From: Chitinivorax sp. B
GTDB taxonomy: Bacteria; Pseudomonadota; Gammaproteobacteria; Burkholderiales; SCOH01
Length of the DNA stretch: 64,000 nucleotides
Assembly: GCF_005503445.1 (NCBI RefSeq)
Contig: NZ_SCOH01000020.1
Coordinates: 37,431 to 101,430 of the forward strand
Direction: 5' to 3'
The position numbers and the translations under genes are program-made. Of this stretch, positions 28,116-38,903 are shown piece by piece (position 1 is the first letter of the stretch; each line of letters opens with the position of its first letter). The notes beneath the pieces are model-generated. The model was given only the letters and a program-made list of their open reading frames with translations, ran no database searches and was not told where the DNA came from.

Positions 28116-29303
28116 ATGTCTGTTATACAACGACTCACTGTGTTGGGTTCCACTGGAACGATTGGTGTCAATACACTGGATGTTGTCGCGCGGCATCCTG
28201 ATCGGTTTGAAGTGACCGCGTTGACTGCCAATTCCAATGTGGATCGTATGGTTGATCAGTGTCTGGTCTTCAGACCTCGTTATGCAGCCATGCTGGATGA
28301 GTCCGCTGCCCTAGTATTGCGTGAGCGCTTGGCAGCATTGGACAGTTCAACGGAAGTACTGGCGGGTGCTGCGGCTCAGGAAACCTTGGCCTCGCTGCCG
28401 GAGGTCGATGTTGTAATGGCTGCAATTGTCGGCGCTGCGGGGCTTGGGCCAACAATGGCGGCTGCGCGTGCTGGCAAGCGGATTCTGTTGGCGAACAAAG
28501 AAACACTGGTCATGGCCGGCCGCTTGTTCATGGATGCAGTCAATGCACATCGGGCTACTTTGTTGCCAATTGATAGTGAGCACAATGCCATTTTTCAGGC
28601 TATGCCGTCAGGTTATAATGGCAACCTTGGTACAGCTGGTGTTGATCGAATCCTTCTCACGGCCTCTGGTGGTCCATTCCGATGTACACCAGCCAGTGAA
28701 TTGGTGACCGTGACGCCAGAGCAGGCCTGTGCACATCCGAATTGGGTCATGGGGCGAAAGATATCGGTCGATTCTGCCACCATGATGAATAAGGGATTGG
28801 AAGTCATCGAAGCGCACTGGTTGTTTAATGCGCCGCCAGAGCGTATTGAGGTAGTGATTCATCCGCAGAGCGTGATTCATTCGCTTGTTTCATACGTGGA
28901 TGGTTCAGTGTTGGCGCAATTGGGTAACCCTGATATGCGTACACCAATTGCCTATGCCTTGGCTTACCCGGAGCGAATTGGGGCTGGGGTTGCACCGCTT
29001 GATTTGGCAGCCATTGCAACCCTGCAATTCGAGCGTCCGGATCTTACTCGTTTTCCTTGCCTCAAACTGGCTTTTGATGCATTGCATCAAGGTGGGACTG
29101 CGGCAGCGATATTGAACGCTGCCAATGAAGTGGCGGTTGCTGCTTTTCTTGATCACGCCTTGCGGTTTGATTGCATTGCGCCAGTTGTCGAGCAGGTGAT
29201 GCAACGAGTGGATTGCCCAGACGTATCATCCATTGACGATTTGTTACAAATTGATACAGTTGCGCGTACTTTGGCGAAAGAAACAGTGCGCCAGTTTGCT
29301 TGA
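28116..29303 (+). CDS. dxr: 1-deoxy-D-xylulose 5-phosphate reductoisomerase
   Basis: 395 residues. NADPH-binding [19 protein letters not shown] lies at the N-terminus, with [11 protein letters not shown], the metal/substrate site [12 protein letters not shown], and SASGGPF-like [10 protein letters not shown] plus [15 protein letters not shown] in the catalytic domain. It performs the first committed step of the MEP pathway, producing MEP for the isoprenoids used by UppS. It sits in the conserved cdsA-dxr-rseP order. Confidence 0.98.
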   Translation: MSVIQRLTVLGSTGTIGVNTLDVVARHPDRFEVTALTANSNVDRMVDQCLVFRPRYAAMLDESAALVLRERLAALDSSTEVLAGAAAQETLASLPEVDVVMAAIVGAAGLGPTMAAARAGKRILLANKETLVMAGRLFMDAVNAHRATLLPIDSEHNAIFQAMPSGYNGNLGTAGVDRILLTASGGPFRCTPASELVTVTPEQACAHPNWVMGRKISVDSATMMNKGLEVIEAHWLFNAPPERIEVVIHPQSVIHSLVSYVDGSVLAQLGNPDMRTPIAYALAYPERIGAGVAPLDLAAIATLQFERPDLTRFPCLKLAFDALHQGGTAAAILNAANEVAVAAFLDHALRFDCIAPVVEQVMQRVDCPDVSSIDDLLQIDTVARTLAKETVRQFA

Positions 29304-29368
29304 GTAGCGAACCAAACTACCGTAATCTGACCCAATCACCTTTCAGTTGTTGAACAACGGGTCTCCAC

Positions 29369-30727
29369 ATGCAATTTCTTCAAACCTTGCTGGCGTTTAT
29401 CGTCGTGCTGGGTATCCTGATTACTTTTCACGAATTTGGCCATTACTGGGTTGCGCGAAAGTGCGGCATCAAGGTACTGCGTTTTTGCATTGGTTTTGGC
29501 AAACCTATTTGGTCATTCCGTCGCGGTGAAGATCAGACGGAGTGGGCGATTGCTGCCATCCCGCTGGGAGGGTACGTCAAGATGCTGGATGAGCGGGAGG
29601 GGCCCGTTGCTGCATATGAGCTCGATCGCGCCTTTAATCGTCAGCCTGTATTGAAGCGGATTCTGGTTGTCGCGGCGGGACCTGTCGCCAATTTATTGCT
29701 TGCGGTGGTGCTGTTCTGGGGCCTGTTCATGGTGGGCGTGCCTGAGTTCAAGCCGGTCTTGGGTGATGTTCCATTGAATACGCCCGCAGCCAGCGCGGGA
29801 TTCAAGATGGGTGAGGAGATTGTCACCATCAACGGCGAGTCAGTCGAGACGTGGCAGGATGTCCGATTGGCGGTTATGAATAAGGCCGTGGATCGTGCAG
29901 AAGTGACATTTGAGGTACGTACCGCTCAGCATGGTCGAGTGATGCGCGTGCTGGATTTTTCCAGTTTTGGTAAGACTGATCTCGACAAGGATGTCATGCA
30001 GTTGGTCGGGTTGTCTCTGGTGCGTCATACCACGGTCTTAGGTTTGATTGACCCAAAGGGTGAGGCTGCAAAAGCAGGGCTTAAAGTGGGTGATCGTATC
30101 GTGCAGATGGGTGATCAGCAGCTTAAATCTTGGGATCAATTAGTGATACGAGTTCGCCAAAGTCCTGCGGAACCGATCTTGGTTTCATTTGTCCGAAACG
30201 GCGAGGTGCGACAGACCACATTGGTTCCTGTCGCCACGCTTGAGAAAGGTGTGGTGGTTGGCAAGATTGGTGTTGCCCCGGAGCCTGACCGTCAAGCCAT
30301 GAAGACACTGTTTGTCGAAGTCAGCTATGGCCCCGTCGAAGCATTCAGTCGTGCATTAAGTAAAACTGGCAATAATGTTGTCATGAGCTTGCGGATGTTC
30401 TGGAAGATGCTGACGGGCGAGCTATCTGTCAAGAATCTCAGTGGGCCTGTCACCATAGCGGATTATGCTGGTCAGGCTGCGCGTATGGGCTTGAATACCT
30501 TCATTGAATTTTTGGCTTGGGTGAGTATCAGCCTGGGTGTCTTGAATTTGCTTCCCATTCCCTTATTGGACGGCGGGCATTTGATGTATTATACCGCCGA
30601 GCTTATCAGGGGCCGCCCGGTCTCGGACAGCGTAGTCGAAACTGGCCAGCGGGTTGGCATGGCACTATTGCTCAGTATGATGCTCCTCGCTTTTTATAAC
30701 GACATCAACCGCTTGTTCGCGGGCTAA
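29369..30727 (+). CDS. rseP: RIP metalloprotease RseP (site-2 protease)
   Basis: 452 residues with four transmembrane helices and two central PDZ domains (about 125-200 and 215-290). The zinc motif HEFGH is at residues 21-25 and the third-ligand region NLLPIPLLDGGHL lies near 395-407. It cuts anti-sigma factor RseA within the membrane in the sigma-E envelope stress response and clears signal peptides. It precedes bamA by 5 bases, so the two are co-expressed. Confidence 0.97.
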   Translation: MQFLQTLLAFIVVLGILITFHEFGHYWVARKCGIKVLRFCIGFGKPIWSFRRGEDQTEWAIAAIPLGGYVKMLDEREGPVAAYELDRAFNRQPVLKRILVVAAGPVANLLLAVVLFWGLFMVGVPEFKPVLGDVPLNTPAASAGFKMGEEIVTINGESVETWQDVRLAVMNKAVDRAEVTFEVRTAQHGRVMRVLDFSSFGKTDLDKDVMQLVGLSLVRHTTVLGLIDPKGEAAKAGLKVGDRIVQMGDQQLKSWDQLVIRVRQSPAEPILVSFVRNGEVRQTTLVPVATLEKGVVVGKIGVAPEPDRQAMKTLFVEVSYGPVEAFSRALSKTGNNVVMSLRMFWKMLTGELSVKNLSGPVTIADYAGQAARMGLNTFIEFLAWVSISLGVLNLLPIPLLDGGHLMYYTAELIRGRPVSDSVVETGQRVGMALLLSMMLLAFYNDINRLFAG

Positions 30728-30732
30728 ATCTA

Positions 30733-33039
30733 ATGAGAATAAAGACCCTTGCGCTGGCTGTTGCCGCGCTTTTTGCCGGCAGTGCCCACGCTATCGAGCC
30801 TTTTGTCATCAAAGAAATCCGTGTCGAAGGGGTACAGCGTACCGAGCCTGGTACGGTATTCAATTATCTGCCGGTCAAGGTGGGTGACAAATTGGATGAT
30901 GAGAAGGCCGCTGCTTCGATCAAAGCCCTGTTTGCAACAGGTTTTTTTCAAGATGTCAGATTAGAGGCTGATAACGATATATTGATCGTCGACGTCGACG
31001 AGCGACCTACCATATTCCAGATCAATATTGAGGGCTCCAAGGATTTCGACAAAGACCAGCTCAAAAAGGCATTGAAGGACAATGGCTTGGCTGAGTCTCG
31101 GATTTTCGACCGTTCCTTACTGGATCAGGCTGTTCAGGAGCTGAAGCGCCAATACTTTGGCCGAGGCAAGTATTCGGTGGAAATCAAACCTACGGTCACG
31201 CCACTGGAGCGTAATCGGGTCGCCATTAATTTTGACATCTCGGAAGGGGTGGTGGCCACCATCAGCCAAATCAACGTTGTTGGCAACCAGACCTTCAAGG
31301 AAAGTGAGCTGCTGGATTTGTTCTCGCAATCCACAGGTGGTTGGCTGTCTTGGTTTACCAAAGATAATCAGTATTCCAAACAGAAATTGTCGGGGGATTT
31401 GGAGAATCTGCGCAGCTTCTATCTGAACCGCGGGTATCTTGAATTCAATGTGGATTCTACGGTGGTGTCGATCAGCCCAGACAAGAAGAAAATCTATATT
31501 ACCGTGAATATTACGGAAGGTCGCAAATATACCGTCAGTGACATACGGGTAGGAGGCGACCTACTGGTGTCGGAGGAAGAGGTTCGCAAACTGATTCGGA
31601 TCAAGCCAGGTGATGTGTTCTCGCGCGAGCAGGTCAACGAGAGCACGACAGCTATTAGCGAACGGCTCGGCAACGATGGTTACGCATTTGCCAATGTCAA
31701 TGCGGTGCCGGAGTTGGATCGCGAAAAACAGACCGTCGCATTTACCTTCTTTTTGGATCCAGGACGTCGGGTCTATGTGCGGAATATCAACATTACGGGT
31801 AATACCAAGACACGAGATGAAGTGGTTCGCCGCGAGATGCGCCAGATTGAAGGTGCATGGTACAACGGTGCAAAAATCCGTCGTTCGAAGGAGCGCGTTG
31901 ACCTGCTTGGCTATTTCGAAGACACCAACATCGAGACCCCGCAGGTGCCAGATAGCCCAGATCAGGTTGATGTCAACGTCACCGTCAAGGAGAAACCTAC
32001 CGGTAACGTCATGGCGGGTGTGGGCTATGCGCGAGGCTCTGGCGTGACCTTCCAGGCATCGATCTCACAGTCGAACATATTTGGTAGCGGTAAATACTTG
32101 GCATTGGGTTTCAATACCAGCAAAGCCAGTAAATTGTATTCGCTGTCTTATGTTGATCCCTATTACACGCCTGATGGTGTGAGTCGTGGCTTTGATCTGT
32201 ATTACCGCAAAACAGATCCTAATCAGTTGTCTTTGGGGCAGTACAATACGGCAGGTGCTGGCGGTAGTATGCGTTTCGGTTTGCCGTTGACTGAATACGA
32301 TACCTTGAATTTCAGTGTTGGTATTGATCGCAGCGAACTGACCCTGCTGTCAGGCGCTTCTCAGCGATATGTGGATTTCGTCAATCAGTTTGGTTCACGC
32401 TATATTACATTGCCACTGACTGCCAGCTGGGTACGAGATGGACGTGACAGTGCGCTGTACCCGACGCGTGGGGCATTGCATCGGATTGAAGCTTTGTATG
32501 CCATGCCGGGTGGCGACCTGAAGTATTACACGCTCAGTGCTCAGAATCAGTGGTTCTATCCATTGAGCAAGACCTTCACTTTCATGCTGAATACCGAAGT
32601 GGGGTACGCTGACGGTTACGCCAATAAACCGTTGCCATTCTTCAAGAATTTGTATGCCGGCGGTATCGGTTCGGTCCGGGGTTATGCCAATGGTACATTG
32701 GGCCCCAAGCTTTGCCTGACCAATGAAACGAAGGAAACCGGTTGTACCGGGGATCCAGAAGGTGGTAACCGTAAGTTCCTGACCAATGCCGAGATTTTGT
32801 TCCCGATCCCGGGGATGAAAGGTGACAAGTCGGCGCGGTTGAGCGTGTTCGCTGATGCGGGCACAGTTTGGGCGGCTGGGCAGAAGTTCTCGTTTGGCGA
32901 TATGCGTTATTCCGCAGGTATTGGCTTGGCGTGGGTTTCACCGGTCGGGCCGCTCAAGTTCAGTGTGGCGAAGCCCTTCAATCCCAAGGATAATGACAAG
33001 GTCGAGCGCTTCCAATTCCAGCTTGGTACACTATTCTGA
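30733..33039 (+). CDS. bamA: Outer-membrane protein assembly factor BamA
   Basis: 768 residues with signal peptide (cleavage near SAHA-IEPF). Five POTRA domains occupy about 22-420, with the phrase PFVIKEIRVEGVQRTEPGTV opening POTRA1. A 16-stranded Omp85 barrel follows, with the conserved GSVRGYANGTLGP loop and terminal strand FQFQLGTLF ending in Phe. It is the core of the BAM machine that inserts barrels such as EpsL into the outer membrane. skp follows after 20 bases. Confidence 0.98.
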   Translation: MRIKTLALAVAALFAGSAHAIEPFVIKEIRVEGVQRTEPGTVFNYLPVKVGDKLDDEKAAASIKALFATGFFQDVRLEADNDILIVDVDERPTIFQINIEGSKDFDKDQLKKALKDNGLAESRIFDRSLLDQAVQELKRQYFGRGKYSVEIKPTVTPLERNRVAINFDISEGVVATISQINVVGNQTFKESELLDLFSQSTGGWLSWFTKDNQYSKQKLSGDLENLRSFYLNRGYLEFNVDSTVVSISPDKKKIYITVNITEGRKYTVSDIRVGGDLLVSEEEVRKLIRIKPGDVFSREQVNESTTAISERLGNDGYAFANVNAVPELDREKQTVAFTFFLDPGRRVYVRNINITGNTKTRDEVVRREMRQIEGAWYNGAKIRRSKERVDLLGYFEDTNIETPQVPDSPDQVDVNVTVKEKPTGNVMAGVGYARGSGVTFQASISQSNIFGSGKYLALGFNTSKASKLYSLSYVDPYYTPDGVSRGFDLYYRKTDPNQLSLGQYNTAGAGGSMRFGLPLTEYDTLNFSVGIDRSELTLLSGASQRYVDFVNQFGSRYITLPLTASWVRDGRDSALYPTRGALHRIEALYAMPGGDLKYYTLSAQNQWFYPLSKTFTFMLNTEVGYADGYANKPLPFFKNLYAGGIGSVRGYANGTLGPKLCLTNETKETGCTGDPEGGNRKFLTNAEILFPIPGMKGDKSARLSVFADAGTVWAAGQKFSFGDMRYSAGIGLAWVSPVGPLKFSVAKPFNPKDNDKVERFQFQLGTLF

Positions 33040-33059
33040 TCTATTGATTTGCAGGGAGA

Positions 33060-33560
33060 ATGAAATTGAAGAAACGTGTTGTGTTGGCCGGTGCGGTGGC
33101 CTTGTTGCTGACGGGGTGGGTTGCAGCAGAGACCAAGATCGGATTTGTGAACACCGAGCGTATTTTCCGCGAAGCAGCGCCAGCCCAGCGAGCCCAGAAA
33201 CAACTTGAAAAAGAGTTTGCACCGCGCGTTCAGGAACTACAGGACATGGCCAAAAAGGTTCGGGATATGCAATCGTCACTGGACAAGGATGGCCTGACCA
33301 TGAAGGAATCAGATCGACGCAACAAGGAGCGTGATCTAGAGAATCTGAATCGTGATTTTCAGCGTAAACAGCGCGAGTTCCGCGAAGATCAGAATATGCG
33401 ATCCAGTCAGGAGATGGCGGCTATTCAGGAGCGTGCCAATCGAGTGATCCAGCAGATTGCAGAAAATGAAAAGTATGACCTGATCCTGCAGGAAGCGGTG
33501 TATATGAGTCCGCGTATTGATATTACCGATAAGGTATTGAAAGCATTGGGCGACAAGTAA
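33060..33560 (+). CDS. skp: Periplasmic chaperone Skp/OmpH
   Basis: 166 residues with a Sec signal peptide (cleavage near VAAETKIGF). After the short beta element KIGFVNTERIFRE comes a long coiled-coil arm (about 40-130, rich in Lys, Arg, Glu, Gln) and a closing strand YDLILQEAVYMSPRIDITDK. It holds unfolded outer-membrane proteins for delivery to BamA. It is followed by a hairpin and then lpxD. Confidence 0.95.
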   Translation: MKLKKRVVLAGAVALLLTGWVAAETKIGFVNTERIFREAAPAQRAQKQLEKEFAPRVQELQDMAKKVRDMQSSLDKDGLTMKESDRRNKERDLENLNRDFQRKQREFREDQNMRSSQEMAAIQERANRVIQQIAENEKYDLILQEAVYMSPRIDITDKVLKALGDK

Positions 33561-33636
33561 ACGTCGTTTGCGTGATCGGGATAGTCATTGGCCAGCTTCG
33601 ACTTGCCCTGTGATCCCCAGTCAATTGTGTCATTCA

Positions 33637-33659
33637 AAACGCCGGTTAAGCCGGCGTTT
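33637..33659 (+). terminator. Hairpin between skp and lpxD (terminator-like)
   Basis: AAACGCCGG (33637-33645) and CCGGCGTTT (33651-33659) pair perfectly around a 5-base loop and are followed by GATTTCTT. It is probably a partial terminator separating the bamA-skp segment from the lpx segment. Confidence 0.65.
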
Positions 33660-33681
33660 GATTTCTTACAAAGTCATCACC

Positions 33682-34716
33682 ATGCATACCTCCACGTTTC
33701 GTCTCAGCGAGCTGGTTGCCCGATTTGGCGGCGAGCTGATCGGTGACGATATTGTCATTTCATATGTTGCGCCTTTGGATGGCGCAGGCGTTGGCGCCCT
33801 GTCTTTTTTAGCTAATCCCAAGTATCGGAATCAACTTGCAGACACACAAGCTGAAGCAGTCATTGTGCCTGCAGCGGCGAAAGATGCTACTGATCGACCA
33901 CGTATCGTCGCAAAGGATCCCTATTTGTACTTTGCACAGGTATCGTCCTTACTCAATCCGCCGCAACGCTTGGCTGTTGGTGTACATCCATCGGCGATGG
34001 TAGCTGCGTCTGCACAACTCGGCGTCAATGTGGCGATTGCGGCAAATGCTGTAGTAGGTGAGGGTGTGGTGCTGGGTGATAACACCGAGATTTTCGCGGG
34101 TGCAGTGATTGGCGATGGGGTGATCATTGGTGCTGGTAGCCGTGTTTACGGCAACGTGACTATCTATCATGGATGTGTGCTTGGCAAGCGTTGTACCGTG
34201 CACAGTGGCGCGGTCATTGGCGCCGATGGCTTTGGTCTGGCTTGGACAGGTCAGGATTGGTTCAAGATTCCACAAATTGGTCGGGTGGTCATCGGCGACG
34301 ATGTGGAAGTCGGGGCAAACACCACTATCGACCGTGGCGCCATGGCCGATACCATCATCGAGGATGGGGCCAAACTGGACAACCAGATTCAGATTGCACA
34401 CAACTGTGTCATCGGTAAGCACACAGCCATTGCCGGATGTGTGGGTATTGCCGGATCCACCCGTATCGGTGCGTATTGTACCGTGGGTGGTGCTGCCATG
34501 TTTGTTGGGCATATCGAGATCTGTGACAAGGTCCACATCGCGGGCGGTACGCTGGTTAGCAAATCGATTACCAAACCGGGCGCCTATGCCGGTAACTATC
34601 CGATGGCACCGCGTGATGAATGGCTGAAGAACGCGGCCCATATTCGCCATCTGGACGCACTGGCAACGCGTGTCAAAGCGCTGGAACGCCAGTTATCCAA
34701 TAAGAACGAGGAATGA
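33682..34716 (+). CDS. lpxD: UDP-3-O-(3-hydroxyacyl)glucosamine N-acyltransferase
   Basis: 344 residues from the ATG at 33682; a longer open frame to 33568 would cross the terminator-like hairpin and is not supported. The N-terminal uridine-binding domain (about 1-95) is followed by a left-handed beta-helix of hexapeptides (about 100-310). The catalytic His is in [14 protein letters not shown]. It adds the second acyl chain in lipid A synthesis. The stop overlaps an ATG upstream of fabZ. Confidence 0.97.
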   Translation: MHTSTFRLSELVARFGGELIGDDIVISYVAPLDGAGVGALSFLANPKYRNQLADTQAEAVIVPAAAKDATDRPRIVAKDPYLYFAQVSSLLNPPQRLAVGVHPSAMVAASAQLGVNVAIAANAVVGEGVVLGDNTEIFAGAVIGDGVIIGAGSRVYGNVTIYHGCVLGKRCTVHSGAVIGADGFGLAWTGQDWFKIPQIGRVVIGDDVEVGANTTIDRGAMADTIIEDGAKLDNQIQIAHNCVIGKHTAIAGCVGIAGSTRIGAYCTVGGAAMFVGHIEICDKVHIAGGTLVSKSITKPGAYAGNYPMAPRDEWLKNAAHIRHLDALATRVKALERQLSNKNEE

Positions 34717-34721
34717 CATCA

Positions 34722-35168
34722 ATGAGCAGCATGGACATCAATGAAATCATGAAGGCTTTGCCGCACCGCTACCCGTTTTTGTTAGTGGACCGTGTGCTGG
34801 AGTGTGAAGCTGGCAAGCGTGTGGTGGCGTTGAAAAACGTAACCATCAACGAACCTTTCTTTACCGGGCATTTCCCCGAGTTGCCCGTGATGCCCGGTGT
34901 ACTGATCATTGAGGCATTGGCCCAGGCGGCTGGCCTACTGGCTTATCAAACAGTTGGGCAGGAAAAGCAGCGCAACACTATCTATTATTTCGCTGGTATC
35001 GACAACGCACGTTTCAAGGTGCCTGTATCGGCGGGAGATCAACTGATTCTTGAGGTTGACCTAGTCCGTCAGGCGCGTAATGTCTGGAAGTTTTCCGCTA
35101 AAGCCAAAGTGGGTGAGCAGCTTGCAGCTGAGGCGGATATCATGGTGGCAGGTAGGGAAGTCTGTTAA
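34722..35168 (+). CDS. fabZ: 3-hydroxyacyl-[acyl-carrier-protein] dehydratase FabZ
   Basis: 148 residues from the ATG at 34722. This start has better spacing from GAGGA (34708-34712) than the overlapping ATG at 34713, which would add three residues. The hot-dog fold motifs are clear: [16 protein letters not shown], then the active-site His in [16 protein letters not shown] and Glu in [10 protein letters not shown]. It dehydrates beta-hydroxyacyl-ACP and competes with LpxA/LpxD for the same acyl-ACP pool, which explains its place in the lpx operon. Confidence 0.97.
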   Translation: MSSMDINEIMKALPHRYPFLLVDRVLECEAGKRVVALKNVTINEPFFTGHFPELPVMPGVLIIEALAQAAGLLAYQTVGQEKQRNTIYYFAGIDNARFKVPVSAGDQLILEVDLVRQARNVWKFSAKAKVGEQLAAEADIMVAGREVC

Positions 35169-35948
35169 ATGAGCATGTTGATCCATCCAACCGCGATTAT
35201 CGAGCCAGGCGCCCAATTGGGAGCCGGAGTCAAGGTCGGTGCCTATAGCGTGATTGGTGCCAATGTATCGATTGGTGATGGGACTGAGATTGGTCCGCAT
35301 GTGGTTATTGAAGGCCACACCAGCATTGGTCGTGACAATCATATTTTCCAGTTTGCTTCGTTGGGTGCGGCTCCGCAGGATAAGAAATATGCAGGCGAGC
35401 CCACACGCCTGGAAATCGGTGACCGAAATACCATTCGTGAATTCTGTACTTTCAATCTGGGTACGGTGCAGGATGCCGGAGCAACCCGCATCGGTTCTGA
35501 CAACTGGATCATGGCCTACGTGCACATTGCCCATGACTGTCAGATCGGCGACAAAACCATTCTTGCCAACAACACGACCTTGGCGGGGCATGTGCATGTG
35601 GGTGACTGGGTATTTCTGGGCGGGTTTACCAGTGTGCACCAGTTCTGCAAGATTGGTGTGCATGCCATGACAGCCTTTACCTCGGCTGTGACTCAGGATG
35701 TGCCACCCTATGTGACGGCTGCAGGCAACCGTGCTGCACCACATGGCATCAATTCTGAAGGATTGAAGCGCCGGGGATTTTCGTCTGATGCCATCATGGC
35801 GATCAAACGTGCGTATAAGGTGTTGTACCGTCAGGGCTTGTCGCTTGACGAGGCAAAAGTGCAGTTGGCCACCATGGCACAAGCAGAGCCTGCCGTTCAA
35901 TTGTTCCTTGATTTTATTGCCGGGTCTGATCGCGGCATCATCCGCTAA
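35169..35948 (+). CDS. lpxA: UDP-N-acetylglucosamine O-acyltransferase
   Basis: 259 residues, starting immediately after the fabZ stop codon. A left-handed beta-helix of hexapeptide repeats covers about 1-190, with the catalytic His in [16 protein letters not shown]-terminal helical domain follows (about 195-259). Typical substrate-site motifs are [16 protein letters not shown] and [11 protein letters not shown]. It performs the first step of lipid A synthesis. lpxB starts at the next base after its stop. Confidence 0.98.
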   Translation: MSMLIHPTAIIEPGAQLGAGVKVGAYSVIGANVSIGDGTEIGPHVVIEGHTSIGRDNHIFQFASLGAAPQDKKYAGEPTRLEIGDRNTIREFCTFNLGTVQDAGATRIGSDNWIMAYVHIAHDCQIGDKTILANNTTLAGHVHVGDWVFLGGFTSVHQFCKIGVHAMTAFTSAVTQDVPPYVTAAGNRAAPHGINSEGLKRRGFSSDAIMAIKRAYKVLYRQGLSLDEAKVQLATMAQAEPAVQLFLDFIAGSDRGIIR

Positions 35949-37124
35949 ATGCCTGAAATACTTTTTTCTCCTTCGGCGCGAATCAAAATTGCCTTGGTGG
36001 CTGGTGAAGCTTCGGGCGATTTACTCGGTTCGCACTTGATCCGGGCCTTGAAGGCCCGCTTTCCACAAGCAGAGTTTGTCGGTATCGGTGGGCCCAAAAT
36101 GCAGGGGGTTGGGCTTAAAAGCATGTTCTCGATGGAAACACTGGCTGTGAACGGCTATGTGGAAGTCCTGAAGAACCTGCGTGCCATTCTGCGCATTCGC
36201 CGAGACCTGACTGAGATGTTGCTCGCTGATCGGCCACACGCTTTCATAGGTATTGACGCACCAGACTTCAATCTGGGCCTGGAACGTAAGCTGAAAGCGG
36301 CGGGTGTGACGACCATTCACTATGTCAGCCCTTCAATCTGGGCATGGCGGGGCGAGCGCATCAAAAAGATCAAGCACTGCGTATCCCACATGTTGGCGTT
36401 GTTTCCGATGGAGCCACAGCTATACCAGCAGGAGGGGATTCCAGTCAGTTATGTTGGCCACCCGCTGGCGGATGAAATGCCGTTGGTGCCTGATCAGGTT
36501 GCCATGCGCGAACAGTTGGATATTCCGCTGGCCAGCAAGGTGGTCGCATTGCTACCTGGCAGTCGACAAAGTGAAGTGGCTGCGCTGGCTGCAACTTTCA
36601 TTGAAACAGCCAAAGTATTGGCTGGGCAATTACCAGGCGTGCTGTTTCTGGTACCACTGGTCAGTCGAGAAACCCGTGCCCAGTTTGAGATGATGCTTTA
36701 TCGTCTGCAAGCTCAGGAACTCCCGTTGCGTGTGATGTTCGGTCATGCCCACGATGCATTGATTGCCGCTGATGTGGTGTTGGTGGCGTCAGGTACTGCA
36801 ACGTTGGAAACTGCTTTGTTGAAGCGGCCGATGGTTATCACCTACAAAGTGTCGTCATTGACTTACAAGTTGATGTGGAACCGTAAGTACCTGCCTTACA
36901 TCGGCTTGCCGAACGTGCTGGCGGGTGATTTCATCGTGCCGGAAATTCTGCAGGATGATGCAACCCCCGCCAATCTGGCACAGGCATTATTGAACATGAT
37001 CGATCACCAGCGAGTGACGGATCGATTACAGCAACGCTTTACTGACATTCACCTGCAATTGCGCCAAAACACCGCAGAACGGGCTGCGGAGGCGATTGCG
37101 CATTACCTGCCGCCTGCCGGCTAA
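35949..37124 (+). CDS. lpxB: Lipid-A-disaccharide synthase
   Basis: 391 residues, GT19 family. Conserved segments are [20 protein letters not shown] at the N-terminus, [48 protein letters not shown] and [19 protein letters not shown]. It condenses UDP-diacylglucosamine with lipid X at the inner-membrane surface. It directly abuts lpxA and precedes rnhB by 10 bases. Confidence 0.98.
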   Translation: MPEILFSPSARIKIALVAGEASGDLLGSHLIRALKARFPQAEFVGIGGPKMQGVGLKSMFSMETLAVNGYVEVLKNLRAILRIRRDLTEMLLADRPHAFIGIDAPDFNLGLERKLKAAGVTTIHYVSPSIWAWRGERIKKIKHCVSHMLALFPMEPQLYQQEGIPVSYVGHPLADEMPLVPDQVAMREQLDIPLASKVVALLPGSRQSEVAALAATFIETAKVLAGQLPGVLFLVPLVSRETRAQFEMMLYRLQAQELPLRVMFGHAHDALIAADVVLVASGTATLETALLKRPMVITYKVSSLTYKLMWNRKYLPYIGLPNVLAGDFIVPEILQDDATPANLAQALLNMIDHQRVTDRLQQRFTDIHLQLRQNTAERAAEAIAHYLPPAG

Positions 37125-37134
37125 GGAACAGTCC

Positions 37135-37722
37135 ATGTTGATTTGTGGTGTTGACGAAGCGGGACGTGGCCCCTTGGCTGGGGCTGTGTATGCGGCGGCT
37201 GTGGTCTTGGGGCCTGATCATGGCATTTCGGGCCTGGCAGACTCCAAGAAACTGACCGAAGCCAAGCGCGACACACTGGCCGTGATCATCAAAGCCCAAG
37301 CTATGGCTTGGGCCATCGCCAAAGCCGAGGTGGCTGAGATCGATCAGTTGAACATTCTGCATGCCACCATGCTAGCCATGCAGCGGGCAGTGCAGGCACT
37401 ATCGCTGAAATTGACCCCGGATGAAGTGCAGATTGACGGCAATCGCGTACCTAAACTGGCACTGCCAGCACGAGCCATCGTCAAGGGGGATGCCTTGGTC
37501 GCAGAGATTTCAGCTGCTTCCATTCTGGCCAAGACCGCCCGGGATGCAGAGTGTCTGGTGTTGCATCAGGCGTATCCGGAATATGGATTTGACCGCCACA
37601 AAGGGTACCCGACCCAGGAGCACATGACAGCATTGCAGGCCCATGGGGCCAGCCCGGTACATCGGCGTAGCTTTGCGCCCGTCAAGGCGGTACTGGGGCA
37701 GTCTCAAGGTTCGCTGTTTTAA
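37135..37722 (+). CDS. rnhB: Ribonuclease HII
   Basis: 195 residues from the ATG at 37135, after AAGGA. The catalytic residues lie in [20 protein letters not shown] (Asp7, Glu8), IDGNRVP and [12 protein letters not shown] (third Asp), as expected for type 2 RNase H. It removes ribonucleotides and RNA primers from DNA. It closes the conserved lpxD-fabZ-lpxA-lpxB-rnhB block. Confidence 0.97.
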   Translation: MLICGVDEAGRGPLAGAVYAAAVVLGPDHGISGLADSKKLTEAKRDTLAVIIKAQAMAWAIAKAEVAEIDQLNILHATMLAMQRAVQALSLKLTPDEVQIDGNRVPKLALPARAIVKGDALVAEISAASILAKTARDAECLVLHQAYPEYGFDRHKGYPTQEHMTALQAHGASPVHRRSFAPVKAVLGQSQGSLF

Positions 37723-38013
37723 GGTGCTGGAACATTGATCGTCGCCATCTCGCAATACACGCCGTTTCCGGGGCGGTGGCGAATGGCGTTCTTGGTATCA
37801 GCTTCATTCCTGTCTGATTGACCGGGTATGTGCATTTGCGCCTGCCATTACCCGGCCATCGATACAGCCGAGTAGTTTCGAGTCCCCGTAATTTGGCTCT
37901 GGATAACGATTTCCGGCTGGACAAGCGCCCTCCAATGGTTTAATCATAAAAACTGATGCGCCACGTTTGTAGCTGGCATCATGCCAGCTCGGATTCAGAA
38001 GGAAAGCACTGAC
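37723..38013. other. Intergenic region upstream of motA
   Basis: No gene was recognised here. I looked for a sigma-28 (FliA) promoter of the TAAAGTTT-N11-GCCGATAA type ahead of motA and found none that is convincing. AAGGAAAG near 38000 is the motA ribosome site. Confidence 0.5.
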
Positions 38014-38874
38014 ATGTTTGTGATCATTGGTTATGTGGTGGCCTGCGCCATGATTTTTGGTGGTTATGCAGCTGCCGGCGGTCACCTTGTTGCGCTGTGG
38101 CAACCGCTGGAAGTCGTCATGATTTTCGGTGGGGCCTTTGGTGCGTTTATTGTGGCGTATGGTGGCAAGCCCCTGAAATTGACCCTCAAGGCCTTACCCA
38201 AGGTTTTCAAGGGCTCTCCATATAACAAGGCGTTCTATATGGATTTGTTCGCCTTGCATTTCGAGCTGTTGTCAAAGGTACGCAAGGAAGGCCTGATGTC
38301 GATCGAAGGGGATGTCGAAAACCCTGAGAGCAGCCCGATTTTTTCCAAATATGCTTCCATCGTGCATGACCATCATGTAGTCGAGTTCATAGCGGATTAC
38401 CTGCGTTTGATGGTAGGTGGCAATCTGAACGCATTCGAGATTGAAAACCTGATGGATATCGAGATTGAAGGGCATCACCATGAAGAATTGGAGCCAGCCC
38501 ATGCCGTGACAACGCTGGCCGATGGTTTACCTGCATTTGGTATCGTGGCGGCAGTGATGGGGGTGGTTCACACCATGGAAAACGTCGGCTTGCCACCGGC
38601 CGAGTTGGGTATTCTGATTGCCCATGCGCTGGTCGGGACCTTCCTCGGCATCTTGTTGGCATATGGCTTTGTAGGTCCCTTGGCTAAAGTACTGGAGATC
38701 AAGGCGAACGAATCGACCCGCGTTTACCAGACCATCAAGACCGTGTTGCTGGCCAGCCTTAATGGTTACGCACCACAGGTTGCAGTGGAGTTCGGCCGGA
38801 AAGCCATGGATGGCTCAGATCGGCCCAGCTTCAAAGAGCTGGAAGACCACGTCAAGAGTACCAAGGGCAAATAA
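38014..38874 (+). CDS. motA: Flagellar motor stator protein MotA
   Basis: 286 residues from the ATG at 38014, following AAGGAAAG. There are four transmembrane helices (two near the N-terminus, two at about 165-220) and a large cytoplasmic loop with the charged segment interacting with FliG. Signature pieces are FGGAFGAFIVAYGGKP and GLPAFGIVAAVMGVVHTM. Together with MotB it forms the proton-driven stator. No other flagellar structural gene occurs in the window. Confidence 0.97.
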   Translation: MFVIIGYVVACAMIFGGYAAAGGHLVALWQPLEVVMIFGGAFGAFIVAYGGKPLKLTLKALPKVFKGSPYNKAFYMDLFALHFELLSKVRKEGLMSIEGDVENPESSPIFSKYASIVHDHHVVEFIADYLRLMVGGNLNAFEIENLMDIEIEGHHHEELEPAHAVTTLADGLPAFGIVAAVMGVVHTMENVGLPPAELGILIAHALVGTFLGILLAYGFVGPLAKVLEIKANESTRVYQTIKTVLLASLNGYAPQVAVEFGRKAMDGSDRPSFKELEDHVKSTKGK

Positions 38875-38903
38875 GTTGCAATGAACCAAGATAGGATTGA
38901 TTG

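Noticed and set aside
33949..34650. Antisense open frame of 233 codons opposite lpxD.
   Set aside because: Shadow of hexapeptide-repeat codons; no ribosome site or known motif.
35061..35900. Long antisense open frame opposite fabZ-lpxA (279 codons).
   Set aside because: It is the mirror of a highly conserved lpxA/fabZ coding region and has no family resemblance.
37723..38013. Sigma-28 promoter for motAB.
   Set aside because: No sequence with both halves of the FliA consensus at the right spacing was found.
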